Part shown: piece by piece, positions 22,676-34,783 of the stretch | How positions within the stretch are numbered: the first letter of the stretch is position 1 | How the letters are laid out: every line of letters starts with the position of its first letter | Assembly: GCA_009829735.1 (NCBI GenBank) | Contig: CM020618.1 | Span: 24,351,346 to 24,415,345, forward strand | DNA from: Pyropia yezoensis | Lineage: Eukaryota > Rhodophyta > Bangiophyceae > Bangiales > Bangiaceae | Direction of reading: 5' to 3' | Length of the DNA stretch: 64,000 nucleotides | Translations under genes and position numbers: made by a program | The notes under the pieces: model-generated | The model's input: the letters and a program-made list of their open reading frames with translations, nothing else | The model's database searches: none | Told to the model about the DNA's origin: nothing

Positions 22676-25600
22676 CTACGAGTCGGTCATCGCCAGGTCG
22701 CCACGGGTGTCCTTTCCCACAGCCGCCGCGCCCGAATTGGCATCAGCATCACCACAAGCCTGCAACCACCGCTCCAGGAGTGTCGCGCTCTTACGCACGC
22801 GCGCCACCAACGTCACCACCGCCGGGTGCGACCGAAGAGCGTCAACGGTGAGCATGGAGCGCAGCGCCCGCAGGGCGCCACGCACCGCCTCGTCCTGCCG
22901 CTGCACCTCCTGTCGAACCGCATTCTCCTCCACCCGCTTGAATAACACCTCCCCCAGTGCGGTGGCCAGCAGCGGTGTGGCGTCTCGGAGGCCCGACACG
23001 AGCGCCGCGGGTGCAATCGCCGACGAGCAAGCAGCGAGGGCGGCCTGGAGCGTGCTCGTGGCCAGTGGACCCACATCAGCGTGGCCATCGCGCAGGCCGC
23101 GGGACACCACATCCGCCACGTCCTTCCCAGGTAGCGACCGGGGCGCCGTGTGGAGCAGCGTGATAATAGCACCGAGCGCCGCCTTGCGCAGCTCAAGACC
23201 GCCGTCTTCCTTCACGCGGAAGGGACCCAGGTCCACCATCCGCACGAGGCTCTTGTCCTCCTCCGTCTCACCAAACAAGCGCGATAGCAGCGGGGCGCTG
23301 CCGCTCGTAGCAGCGGCCGCAGTGGCGTCATTACTCGTCGACTCGGCGGGGCGGAGATACTCACGCAGCAGCGCAGGCCGCCAGCGAGCCAGCGCGCCCA
23401 GCGTCTGAAGTGCCCCCTTTCGCACCGCAACTCCCAAATCACGCACGCCGACCAACCCCAAAAAGTCGCTCAGCACGGGCGTAAGGGCTGCGCCTAGGTC
23501 ATCCTTGCGGTCCGCAGCAGAGGAGGCACCGACGGGAACGCTGCCATCACTGCCGGTACCATCCGCGACGCTGGTGTCGTCCGCAGAGGGCAGCGAGCCA
23601 GACACGGCGTACTTCACGGCCGTGACGGCCACGGCCCGCAGTGTGGAGGATGTGCCTTTCACACCGTCCACAAGCCACGGCACGACAACCTGCGGCTGAG
23701 CGGCCGCAAGCATGCCTAAACACTCGGCCGTCGCGGTGCGGATAGATTCTTCGCCAGAGCTCTTCGCGTCGCGCACACCCGTCTCACTGGCACGCCCAAT
23801 CGCCCGCTCAACGGCCATGGGGTCCTCGGCATTTGCGTCACCCCCACCAGCCGCCGACGCGACGTCGGCGGAAACTGTGGCGGCGGCGCCTCCCCCAGAC
23901 GCTTCCACAGTTTCGACCAGCAGTGGCAACAGCAAAGGAATTGCAATAGCCAGTTGTTGCCGGGGAGATGAAGCCACTGCCTCCTTCACAGCGAGTAGCA
24001 GCAGGTAGCGCTGTGATGAGGGACGCTCCCGGATAAGCGTAACGAGCCGCTGCACCCCCGCACTGCCGCCATCGCCAGTAGAGAGCGCTCCGCCAGCCAT
24101 TGCACCGAGGGCTGTTGCTGCCGCAGTTTTCAGCTCCTCCTCCCCGTCGCCCCCCAGCACTTCCAGGACAGCAGCCCACACAGCCGACTCACACTCTCGA
24201 GGGATGAGAGCACAACGGCCCACCTCGGCAATAACCGCCAAGGCGAACACCACAGCCTCGCCTCTGCCGTTTCCAGCACCGCCGTGGACATCACGCACAA
24301 ATGCAGACATGGTATCTACACGGGCGGACGGGTCGTCAGACGACCGCACAACCGCCGCAACACAGCGGGCAGCGGTCTGGATCTGGAGGCGCGTGGTGCC
24401 GCCCCTGCCACCGCCACCTCCACCGGAAGCTTCCGCGCCCGATGAGCCTGCCGCGCCACTGCTGCCGCCGCCCGCCCCTGCAGGAGACATGGTAGAACGG
24501 ATGGACAAGAGGAGGGCATCGCACTTCAACGACGACGCGTTGGCAACCGCCAGCGCCGAAATAAAGTCCAGCAACGCCTCCAGAGCGGTACCCTGCAGGA
24601 GAGGGGACTGCACAAGCTTAATTGAAGCGGGGAACACGCCCGACGAAACCACCGCGTCGACCGCAACACTGCCCCGCATCTTGACCACAGTCGCCGCAAG
24701 CCCTAACGACAGAGCCGCCACACGTGGGTCCCCGTCGCCCACCAGAGCAGCAACGTCCGGCAGCCGCGCCGCAGCCAGGTCGTTCTTGCTGGCATCACCC
24801 AGGATGCCACCACGTGTCGACGCCAAACAGGTGAGCGCATCCAGCGCGGCAAGCCGCAGGGACCGGTCGGTCTTGCGGAGGAAGCCGCCCAACATTGACG
24901 CAAACTCCTGCTGCACGTCGGCGTCAACGGGTACAGTGGAGCCACAGCAACGCGAGAGCGCGAAAATTGCGGGCGTGCGGGTCACCTCATTCGTGAGGCG
25001 CGCCAGTAGCAGGCGGGGCGCATCGGCACGTGACTTGGGGTCCAGCTCTGTGCCATACTGAGAAAAAGTGGCAGCCACAACACGCAGAGCGGCGGCCTTG
25101 ACCTCGGAATCCTGCTCCCGCCCCGACAGCCGCGTCACTGCTGCCTCATAGATGCGTGTTACCGCCGGAGACAAGCTGGCCCGCACCGAAGAGGGGCCAA
25201 ACGTGTCGACAAACACCTCGCACAGCCGCAAGCTCTCTGCCGTGACCTTGTAATACCGATCGTCCGCCACATCCAAAACCGCCGACACCGTGCCTGGCAA
25301 GGTAGCCGCCAAGCACGTCGGTCCGCAAAAGCGCACGATGGCATTCAGTGACAACAAAGCCTCTATCCTGAGGGTCGGTGAAGAGGACGACGCCGCGGAC
25401 GAGCCGCCGAGTGCACGACACAGCTCCCCCACCAGAGAGGCCACCCGAGGTGCCACCGTGGCAGGCGACGCGACCGTGACCAGCCGTCGCAACACGGCGG
25501 CGGCGGCGGCACGGCTCTTGCCGTTTCGGCTGGCATGCAGCTCACCGCGCAGCGAGCGCAACGTGCGGCCGGCACGGGCAGTCACGGCTTCCACCGCCGC

Positions 25601-27417
25601 AGCTCGGGCAGCCGCCTCCACGTCCGCGTCACCCACAAACGCAGGCACATGCACGACAGGAAGACCTGACTTGGTGCTGGGCGCAGTCGCGGACAAGTTG
25701 GCGGCGTTGGCGGCACCCAGGTCAGACGAAGCCGCCCCGGATGCGGGCGGAGATAGCGGAGACGGTGCAGACGCAGCCGCAGTGGATGCAGCCGCGGACG
25801 CCATGCGCGAAGCGGACGACGACAACGGAGACGCAATAACAGCCAGGAGGCCGCTGAAAGCATCAAATATGTCCAGCTTGACAACCTCCTCCCGCTCCGT
25901 AAAGCGCGCCGACAAAGCCTGCGAGATTGATACGTAAGTGTCCCGCGACGAGGCCCCTCCCACCGCCGCCATCACCCGTGCAACCTGCACCAGCGCGTGG
26001 CAGAGCCGCACTGCAGCACGACGCACCTTCCAACTGGCATCCTCGTCATCGGAGTAGTCGCCCTCATCTTCCCGGAAGCCGTCCTCGTCGTCCTCGTCGA
26101 CGTCAGCACCGCTCCCATCCACGTCCTCCTCCATGTCATCACCTTCCAGGCCGCTGTCTGCTCCGCCAGCAGTGTAGTTCGGATCGTGCTTGGACAGTGC
26201 CAGGGCCAGCGGGAGCACGTCCGACACGTACGGCGCCATGGGGCCGGGTACTTGTCGCACGAGACTGTCCAAAGCAGTGAGCGCCACCTCGCGCTGCTCG
26301 TCCCGTGCAACGTCATAGGAAAAGTCTTCCCCATCGTCGTCGTCGTCGCCTCGCGACACAGACGCAATGGACACCAACGGGGGTACAATGCCGCCGAGGT
26401 GCGGCACCAGACGTCGACCTGCCGACCGGGCGAGCGCCGACACCAGCGCCACCCCCGCCGTAGGCGATGATTCCAGCGCGGCGATGCCCGCCCGAGTAAT
26501 GTCCCCCAAAGTATCCAGCGACGCTGTGGCAGCCAAGGCTGCAAGCGCAGCCACAGCTCGGCGGCGTACAGACGCATCGGTGAGCGTCATTGCAGGTAGG
26601 AGCGCATCGCGCGCCTTCGAATGGGAGCTCACAAGCTGCCGCGGAAAGCGCAAAAGTACGTCAGCAAGCAGCTCCAGCGACTCGAGCACCCCGGCCGCGA
26701 GCCAGCTGTTAGCGGGCGCGCCCACCGCAGGCAGAGCAGCCAGCAGGCGAGATGCCAGCGGGGACACGATGGCTTCGGCCGAAGGGCCGCCGGGGGGGAG
26801 GGTGGCAACCATAGACTTGAGGGCCAGTCCCGCTACGTCCCGCAGGGACTTGGACCCCGGCACTATGTCCCCGCTGCCGCCGCCAGACGACGAGCGACCA
26901 GAGCGACTTGACGACGATTTGCCCGTCGACGCATCCGCCTCCGGCAAAACGTGCACAGACAGCTGGGCGGCGATGGACGAAGCAGTATTGGGGCTGACAC
27001 GAGCAGCGAGCAGCGGCAGACACTTCATCGCCAGGCCTTGCACCTCTGACGACGGATCTCGCAGCAACTTGAGCACAGCCGTAGACAGCTACAAGACGAA
27101 TAGTCGCAGGCAAAGAGTATGGGACCACCAGAGATAACCAGACCACCGAGAACTGTGTCAGATGACGGCACCGGCCGGGCCAACAACAAATGTGCAGGGT
27201 CGCACATATCCACGGGCGACGCGTGGCCTCACCCAGAGCACAATAAAACACAACGCAAGCAAGATGGATCCGGACATACCCTCTTTTGCATGGACTCGTC
27301 TGCCGAAAAAGCCGGCTTCTTCAGCTCGTTGAGCAGGTCCGACGTGGCCATGAACCGAAAGTCCCGGTCATCCGACTCAAACTGGGCCAGCCATGATGTG
27401 GGGGTGGAGTGGGACAT
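22676..27417 (-). CDS. CAND1: Cullin-associated NEDD8-dissociated protein (CAND1/TIP120)
   Basis: Two exons, 27417..27280 and 27088..22676. The 191-bp intron has a GTATGT donor and TTGTAG acceptor, phase 0. Total 1516 aa. Exon 1 contains DRDFRFMATSDLLNEL and exon 2 opens LSTAVLKLLRDPSSEVQGLA, matching the CAND1 N-terminus. It is a HEAT-repeat solenoid throughout. The acidic loop DYSDDEDASWKVRRAA (near residue 390) is a CAND1 hallmark, and the TIP120 region is at the C-terminus. CAND1 binds cullin-RING ligases lacking NEDD8 and exchanges substrate adaptors. It is longer than the usual 1230 residues, mainly from Ser/Gly/Ala-rich loops (about residues 100-120, 480-510, 960-980). The acidic loop itself is expanded. 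Confidence 0.93.
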
Positions 27418-28225
27418 CGCTACGGTCCCGAGCGAGCCGCAACAAGCACCCAAGACCACCCCTGCTAATGCCGACAGGCCGCAAGGTTAGCGATGACCGG
27501 CAGACCTCTATGATGCGACCGCGGCAGTGCTCCCGTATGCTCGAGGTGGGCGCGCCAGAGCAGTGATGCGCCGCACGCTGGCAGCAGTCGCCCAGCTGCC
27601 CCGGAAGACTCAACAATTACATGGGTTTCTTGTTCAAGATCACGTCAGCGCAACGGGCATGCATCCACCGAGCGATCTGTTTCGAAAAGCGAAGCTTCAA
27701 AATCCGGCAGGATGCAGATGAACAAAAAGTCCTCTAGACTTTTACAGCACACTGCAGAAGTCCTGAACTCCTTCCCCGTCTCCACCACCACCACCACCAC
27801 CACCGCCACCACCACCGCCACCGCCGCCGCCGCCCCGGCCAGCAGAGTCGTCGCGGTGCCCCCCCGCAGCGGCGCCGCTCCTCCCCCCCCCCCAGGACGA
27901 CCCCTCTCACCCCCCCCACCACCACCACCACAACCACCGCCGCCAGTGGCGGAACCCTCCCCCCCCTGCGGCTCGAGCAGCCGCAGCACGCGAAGGCGCT
28001 CCGTCGGCCGTTGCCGCGGCGGCGGCTGCACCCCCGCGATCGCCGCGAGCAGCGACGGCCGCGGCAGGCCAACATTCGCCGCCATCAGTGGGTGCTGCAG
28101 AGAACAGCCGCGAACAACCACACTCCCCCCAGCGGCGGCGGTGCTAATGCCGACGGTCGCCACGCCGCCGCCCCCACCGCCACCGCCGCCGGCCGCCACC
28201 CCGCGGGACAGCAACGGCAGCAGCG
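27418..28225. other. CAND1 upstream region and low-complexity sequence
   Basis: 27418-27720 is the CAND1 5' flank. From about 27780 on, ACC, GCC and CCA triplets dominate. The apparent plus-strand ORF from 27712 is poly-Thr, Pro and Arg and not convincing as a gene. Confidence 0.5.
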
Positions 28226-28227
28226 GT

Positions 28228-28231
28228 GCAG

Positions 28232-28302
<71 letters not shown>

Positions 28303-28315
28303 AGCCGCCGCCGCC
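28228..28315. repeat. CCG trinucleotide repeat, about 29 units
   Basis: Almost perfect GCC/CCG repeat. It reads as poly-Arg, poly-Ala, poly-Gly or poly-Pro depending on frame and makes ORFs on both strands. Confidence 0.9.
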
Positions 28316-29242
28316 ACTGCCCGGCGCCCACGGGGACGCTTCCCCCGCCGTCCCCTCCAAGCCGCCCGACGACGCAGTTGCACGTGCCGACGGGGAGGCG
28401 GCGGCCCGCTTCGGCCGCGAGAGCAGCCCCGCGCGGCCACCCAGCGACGCGGCGCCCCGCGGCACGGGGCTGGAAGGCGAGTCCGACGGGTGGGCGGCGG
28501 CGGCGGAGGCACCGACGGGAGCGCCCGTCCCCCCCCCCCCCCCCCCCGCACTGCCCGCGGCGGTGACGGCACGGTTCACATCGGCGGCGACTGTCGTGGT
28601 GCAGAGAAAGGCGCGTTGCCCTCTTTACTCTCGGACCATGCGGTCTCACGCCGTGCACATAAAAGAACCCACCGGCCCGTCGGGAATCCCGACCCAATCG
28701 ACCCACCCCAGTGCGATCGATCACATGTCCTTGTGAAAATCTGACTGCAAACGATCTGAGCTACGAACGGCGCTTCAGCCACAGGGGACCTCCGGTCCAG
28801 CAGATACGCACCTTTTTTCCATCCGGTCACTGGCCGCAGCCCTTTGGATGGTCTATTCTGCCCTTTGGGCAACCATGCCACTTTCTACATCTTCCACACG
28901 GGACCTTGCCAGCCACAAACGTTCAGAGAAGCGGTCGAAAAAGTCACCCAGAAGATTTTGTACCCCCTGTGGTAGGAAGAGCATTTCACTGCAGAAGAAA
29001 ACTCTATAGTCAGCTGTGAAGCTCTTGAGTTGCTCTTTCGTTTGGTGTGTGCAGCGCTGCTCGGGAACCCTGGCTTCATTGAGTTTTTCTCAAGCAAAGA
29101 TGGGGGTTGCCCATCGGCCTTATTGTATGAGATACACCTTTAGTAGAACGCCACATACCTAGAAGAACTTTTATTCAATGACTTTGATTTAATGTTTGGT
29201 TTTCGAAAGCGAGGCCTGATGCGAATGTCCAGACAGGTCCTT
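28316..29242. other. Intergenic, 3' of the Maf gene
   Basis: GC content falls after 28700. No convincing ORF or repeat was seen apart from short shadows. Confidence 0.5.
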
Positions 29243-30469
29243 TCACAGTTCGCCGGCGTCCAAGAGCCCCACCACAGCTTTGGTGAACGCATGCAGTGGG
29301 AAACCCATGACGTTGTAATAGCAGCCGGCAATGCCCGACACGAAGGACCCACCAATGCCCTGCAAATCAAAACACGGGAGTCCAACACCCATCGCGAGCA
29401 TGGTGATCCACAGTGCCGCACTGTGCGGGCACAGCGGTGATATCGTCAGAAGTCCACTTCGGCAATACGATACGTACTGCAGACAACAGTTGAGCAAAAG
29501 TGTCTCTCAAGCAACACCAAAACAGCGCAGACAGTATGCAAGGCACGTACCTGAATTCCATACGACCCGGCCTTGTCCATGGGCTCGCCTGTCCGAATGT
29601 ATGCCGCTATTGTCTCACTTGAGAGCGGTGCAAAAGACACCTTCGTACTCTCACACAGCACAGACGCGGGTGAGGTTGCGTTCGACAGGGAGGGCGTGAA
29701 TAGCGCCACTGCCGACAGGACCTCGTGCTCCCGGCCGCTGCGTCAGTAGAGTGCAATCATACGCCGCATCCAGATGAGGCACAAACTGCACAACGTCAGA
29801 ATTCAGAGAGGACCCACAGCTCACACATCACGCATCGTCTTCTTCAGCACACCAATGGTCCTGAACTGGACATGTCGGCATCACTGGACGTACCTGAGTG
29901 TTGACAGCATGTCAAAAGCGGCAGCTTCAGAGCGGGGTTTCTCCAGAATGCGGCCGTCCACAACTACCACGGTGTCAGAGCCAATGACGAGGTCCACGGC
30001 AGAGTGGTCACCAACGCCGCGCTCGCCGGAACCAACCACCTTGGTAGCCAACTCTGCGACCACTGCCGCTGCCTTCATCGACGCGTTCTTTCTCACGTAG
30101 TCTGCAGGCGACGGGAAAGTCGCCTTGTCCAGGTCTTCTTCAAAAGAGCTGACATGCACCTCGTGAGAGAGGCCTAGGCGGGCATGCGTGGAAAAAAAAA
30201 AGGCAGTATCGCAGTTTCCAAAGACCAACCCACAGCGACTCGCAGGAAGCATCAGCATTGTGCGGATGCTGTCAGTCAGCCTGCGCGAAATTCTATGCGC
30301 ACAGGTGTGGTGCAGAAAACTGTCATGCCTGTCCATGACGACAGGCAGCAAGAGGCCCGCTTGAGCTCGAAGACGTACCTAAGATGGTCAGAATCTCCCG
30401 GCGCCGTGGGCTCCCGCTGGCGAGAACAATGCGCTTGGCGTTCAGGGCTGCCATGTGTTGGATGATCAT
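29243..30469 (-). CDS. maf: Maf/YhdE-type nucleotide pyrophosphatase
   Basis: Four exons: 30469..30379, 30173..29894, 29737..29551 and 29359..29243. All introns are GT-AG (donors GTACGT in all three) and the phases 1, 2 and 0 join perfectly, giving 194 aa. The order of motifs is complete: KRIVLASGSPRRREIL, then SFEEDLDKATFPSP, IGSDTVVVVDGRILEKP, LSGREHEVLSAVALF, PMDKAGSYGIQ and VMGFPLHAF. Maf proteins hydrolyse dTTP, UTP and modified or non-canonical nucleotides to monophosphates, and in animals the domain forms the N-terminal half of ASMTL. Here it stands alone. The start at 30469 was chosen for its fit to the family N-terminus; 30454 is the alternative. A GTAAGT at about 30540 may mark a 5' untranslated intron. 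Confidence 0.92.
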
Positions 30470-30800
30470 GGTGATGGCAGCAATGGTAGTCCCAGCATGC
30501 AGCGGAAGACAGGTCTCTCGGCGGCGAAGATGCACTTACCTCGGGTGAGCGATGCTCTCGCTCTCTTGACCACTTGGAGGTGCGTAATGCGCTCAGAAAC
30601 ATTTCGTGGCGTTCCTGTTCACAAGTCTGCATCAATTGATTCTCTCATGTTTTGACATGTGTGCGCCAACTGCAACCGCCGTTGAGAAGACACTCTGAAC
30701 TTCTGTGAACTAGGGCATCCCATGGGGGCTACCTCGTGGTGCTTACATGCACGAGGCTTACGTATATGCACTGCGTTCTACTTTTCGACGCCGTCGCACA
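30470..30800. other. Maf upstream region
   Basis: Probable 5' flank and untranslated leader of the Maf gene. It ends at the target site of the hAT-like element. Confidence 0.5.
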
Positions 30801-31952
30801 CCTCCACGTAAAGTTTAAGCTTTAGGCTTGGGTACCACGCCCCGCACGTGATGTAAAATTACGACACTACTACTGACTCCAACAGCTTCGGCTGCCGTCG
30901 CCTCCACCCGCGCTGACCATCACCGCCGCCGCGACCACCGGCCCCACATAGCCAGTCTGGACCTAATGTCGACCATTCTCGATGAGATCCTTGGTCTCTG
31001 TGTACTGCATGAGATGCACGACATACCACTTTGTAGAGGAGACTGAGGGGAGCCAGATTGTACTTTTTTATTTTCTGAGTGCTCTTGTTCTCTCTGAGCT
31101 ATGAGGAGAAAAGGCAAAAGTAGTGTCAGTTATCTGCTCACTAATGTTGACCACGTTTTGGGGCCAATGCGGGCACCCGATCTGCTCTCCGGCGCGGGCT
31201 GCGGTGCGCTGCAAGCGAATCATTCTTGCTGAGTGTGGCCCGACCACCCCTTTGGTGCCACAAGGGTGCCGAATGTCTCCGAGAATAATACACTCTGTAG
31301 CAGAGAAAAAAGCACAGCAAAAAGAGAGTTGAGGCTCAGGTCTTGATGCATGACAAGAAAAACAACAACGGCTATGTGTATCCATTTTTGGAGGGCCTGA
31401 TGCCCAGGCCATGTGTGCTTCTCTTGTTCTTGACTTGGAAGTAGCAAAAAAAAAGAAAAGAAAATACTTCGGTCACGAGTCTGTCTCCTGGGGGCCTCCA
31501 GGAGACCCTGGTGTGGTCAACATTTTCGACAGTGGTCGACATTGCAACCAGACTAGCTATGGACGGCTGCGTCGCGTCGGGGAGGGACTGCCTGAGGGGG
31601 CATAAGCCACAGCGGGCCTCCGCCGCCCGCTGAAGTATTCTGACAGCGTTGTGGCTGGCCTTCCTGATGACCTACAACGAGGAGAGAAGGACATTGGCAG
31701 AGGTGGGGCGGAGGGCATCAGTGGGAGTCGGGTGAGGCTGCATTGGGTGCGGCTGCGAATGTTCTTTCTTTGGTACGGCATTGACTCCGCAATGCTATGT
31801 ACTTGGGACACTCATTGAAAATAAGTATGTAGGCTACTTTATACGTGACACGCTGACAAAAGGGCGAGATTACGACGTGATCGGGCGTGATTGGGCGTGA
31901 TCGCATGTCACGCCCCGGTTTTGGGGGCGTGATACCCAAGCCTACCTCCACG
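30801..31952. mobile_element. Non-autonomous hAT-like DNA transposon with 8-bp target duplication
   Basis: CCTCCACG occurs at 30801-30808 and again at 31945-31952. Just inside are inverted terminal sequences: TAGGCTTGGGTACCACGCCC from 30823, and, on the other strand from 31944, TAGGCTTGGGTATCACGCCC. The left end has 14 extra bases (30809-30822) between the duplication and the repeat. Near the right end GCGTGAT/CACGCCC words repeat, as in hAT subterminal regions. No transposase ORF is visible in the 1.1 kb interior, which is AT-richer than the surroundings. The 8-bp duplication and the TAGG end fit the hAT superfamily. Confidence 0.75.
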
Positions 31953-33403
31953 ACACTCCCCAAACGCAGCCGCAAGCGCACCGCCGTCCGCCGCCACCGT
32001 CTCGTGGTTGGCGGACAACGCCGCCGTCCCTGGCGCAGTCATCCGTCGCGGCGCCATCGCGGGGGGATGCGAGGGCCATGTCGACGAAGGCGGAAAGGCG
32101 CGCGGCGAAGGGGGCGTCCCCCCGTCGTGGTGTGGCCAGCCGCCGCCGGAGACGGCCGTGCTGCCGCCATGAGCGGCCGACGACGGTAAAGGGGGCGGCA
32201 GCGGCGACAAAACGTTGAGGGTGGGCGGGCAGACGAGGGTGGATCGCGCCTACCTGCCTGTTGCCAGCTCCCCCTCCGGGCTGTCACCGCCAACGGCCCC
32301 GCCAAGCATCCCAGCCGGCATGAACACCTTTGTTGCCGAGCACCACCGCCGTGCCGGCTTGCCGGATGGTCGCCGACGGCGCCACTGTCGGCGCCGTCTT
32401 GGCGATGCGCATCCTCCAGCGCGTCCGCCGCCGCAGCCGCGGCGACGACCACGTCTACCGTATCCCCGCCCGATGCCGCCAGCCCGTTTGCCGCAGCAAC
32501 CTGGCCGCCGACCACCGGTGGCATGCCGTCGCGGCTAGTCGTCCTCAGCGCCGCCGAGCGGCCATCCCCTCACCCCCCCCGCGCGACAGCGGCCGCGGCC
32601 ATCTCTGCAACTTGTGCCCGCGGGCGCAGCGGGGGCGAGGAAGGTGTAGGTGCGGGAGAGAGGGCGGCGTCGCCGTCGGCGGCGCCGTCGGGCGCACGCT
32701 TTGCCGCCCACCCGCCGCCGCGGCCGCCGCCCGCGCGCGCCGCGGGTCGGGCGTTGAGGGCGGCGGCAGCGACGGCAAGGTCGGCTGCGCCCGGGTAGGC
32801 GGCTGCGGCCGGCGCACCCCCCCGCCCCCCCCCCCCCCGGAGTGCCCCCGCGGGCTCCCCCCTCGGGCACCCCCGCCACCGCCGCCGCCGCCGCCAGTCC
32901 GTACGGCCGGCCCGTCCGCTCGTATACCAGGTCCGAGGCGCCAAAGAGTGCCGACAGGCCCGCCGCCGCGGGGGGGTAGCCGACGGCGAGCACCCCCGGG
33001 TCGGCCGCCGCGGCGGCGGCGAGCGCCGTCACGACGGGGGGGGGGGTGCGCCGGGCGGGACGGACAGCCGCGCGGGGAGGCCGACCCAGTCGTCGGCCGC
33101 GGCAGCGGCGGCGGTGGTCATGTCTGCGTCTGCATCAGCGGCAGCGCAGCCGCGGGCGGCGGGCAGCCAGCCCGCCGACAGCAGCGGCGGCGGGTCGTCG
33201 GCAGCGGCGCGTCGACGACCACCCAGTGCGCGACGCCGCCGCGCAGCCGCCGCTGGCGGTCGAGCGTCACGCCCACGAGGACCGGGTGGAGGGTGAGGGG
33301 GGACAGGCCGTGATGGGCTCCCCGAGCGCCTCCCCATCCCCGTCCGCGTCGTCGTCGGCAAATTCGCCTGCGGCGTCGCGACGACCCGGCCACGGGCCAT
33401 TGC

Positions 33404-33435
<32 letters not shown>

Positions 33436-34783
33436 CCGCCGATAAGAGCGTCACCGAGAGGGGCGGCGCCGACGAGTGCGGGTGGCCGCCCCTTGGCGCC
33501 CGCGACGACCAACGGACCCGCCGGGCGGTGGCAGCCGCGAGCGCCTCCCCCCCCCCGCCACCCCCACCGCCGTGTTAACGTCCGCGTCCACCACCCCCAC
33601 CGTCAGTAGCAGCTCCACCTCCCGTGGGGGGGCTGCGACCGCCGCACTTGCAGAACGGACAGCGTCGGCGCCCCCCCCCCGGATACGGGGGCCAGGGTGG
33701 GCACCTCTGCCCGCGCCGCCGCCACCGCCGCCCGCCGCGTGACGCCGACGCCGGCGACGCCCGGCAGCTCGCCCGCGTCCACGCGCTCCCGCAGGCGGAC
33801 GACGAGCGCGTCGAGGACGGGCGCCGCGGCGGCGGCGGCAGCGTCGGCGGTGCCGCCGCCACCACCGGGAATCTGCGCAACAAGATCTCCGCGCGACGCA
33901 CCCCGATTCGTCCGGTTGGTGCCCCGGTGGCCGAGTGGTCATTGGGGCAGCCGCCACCCCCTGGAGGTCTGGGTGGCCCCGCGCGAGGTCCACCGTATAG
34001 ATTCAACCATACCTACCCACATTACAGCTGGAGGCGCACCTGGGAAGGGGCCACCTCTCCACCGCCTCGCCCCCCGTGGTGGGCCACCCGCCACGGAAAT
34101 GGCGCGTCCAGCCTGGCAAGGCGACAGCTCCAGATTTTGCGGCTGTGGTGGGCCGCTGGCGCATCCATGCGCGCCTGGCAACAAGAGTAGGGGCACGATC
34201 CGGGATACGAGACCCACCTCACTTATCACTGCTAACACACGTCCGCCATTGGATGTATGTACTGTACTGTACGCCGACGGGGGGGGTGTGACAACGCACA
34301 CCTCCCACAGGGTTATGGGAAGGGGGGGTGTCAGACCCTCCCTGCTCGGTGTTTGTGCGCTGTTGCCGCTGCCAAGCGCTCCCCTGTCTCTGGCGGGGAG
34401 TGCGGCAGGGGCTCGAACGGCGGTGGGTGCCCCGCTCGGGGCGGCTCATTACACGCGCGCCCCTCGCGCAGCTGCCGCAGGGAGCTGTGTCCGGTCCCTG
34501 CCGCAGGGAGCCGCGTCTTGTCCCTGCCGCACAGTGCTGCCTGCCAGCCCTGGTCAGTACTGTACAAGAGTGCCCCTGAGTCCCCCCGCTCGCCAGCCGC
34601 GCTCCCGGCCGCGCGCCCCCCATCCCCAGCACGACCACGCCCGGTCGGTTCTCCCCGTGTGCGCGTGAGCGTTGCCTCTCTCCCCCTTCTCTCGCTGTCG
34701 AGCCCCCCCGCTCTCGTACCCCCTTTTTTCTTCGTTCCCCCCCCCTTCTTTGTCCCGTTCCTTTGCGCTGTCTAGGCTGCGTC
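31953..34783. other. GC-rich region with coding-like fragments, minus strand
   Basis: Most frames are low-complexity. The exception is the minus-strand series at about 32850-33900 listed separately. A 26-bp unit beginning CCTGCCGCAGGGAGC repeats about 2.6 times at 34473-34545. Confidence 0.4.
32850..33900 (-). pseudogene. Unrecognised coding-like sequence with several frame changes
   Basis: Reading from 33900 downward there is a chain of ordinary-looking segments: VLDALVVRLRERVDAGELPG, then ADAVRSASAAVAAPPREVEL, LLTVGVVDADVNTAVG, ALVGAAPLGDALIGGD, VLVGVTLDRQRRLRGG, HWVVVDAPLP, LLSAGWLPAARGCA, DDWVGLPARLSV and ADPGVLAVGYPPAAAGLSAL. They lie in different minus frames. At least one switch, near 33670, falls in a G/C homopolymer. 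Either this is a decayed gene, or a real gene with introns or homopolymer-length errors. I do not recognise the protein and do not infer a function. Confidence 0.35.

Noticed and set aside
27712-28566. Plus-strand ORF with poly-Thr, poly-Pro and poly-Arg.
   Set aside because: It is created by ACC and CCG repeats, is matched by ORFs on the other strand and has no domain.
30276-30635. Separate ORF at the 5' end of the Maf gene.
   Set aside because: It runs through the first Maf exon in another frame and has no recognisable sequence.
33908-33995. Possible tRNA: GGTGGCCGAGTGGTC resembles the 5' half of a Leu/Ser tRNA.
   Set aside because: No anticodon arm, no T-loop GTTCGAnTC and no closing acceptor stem follow.
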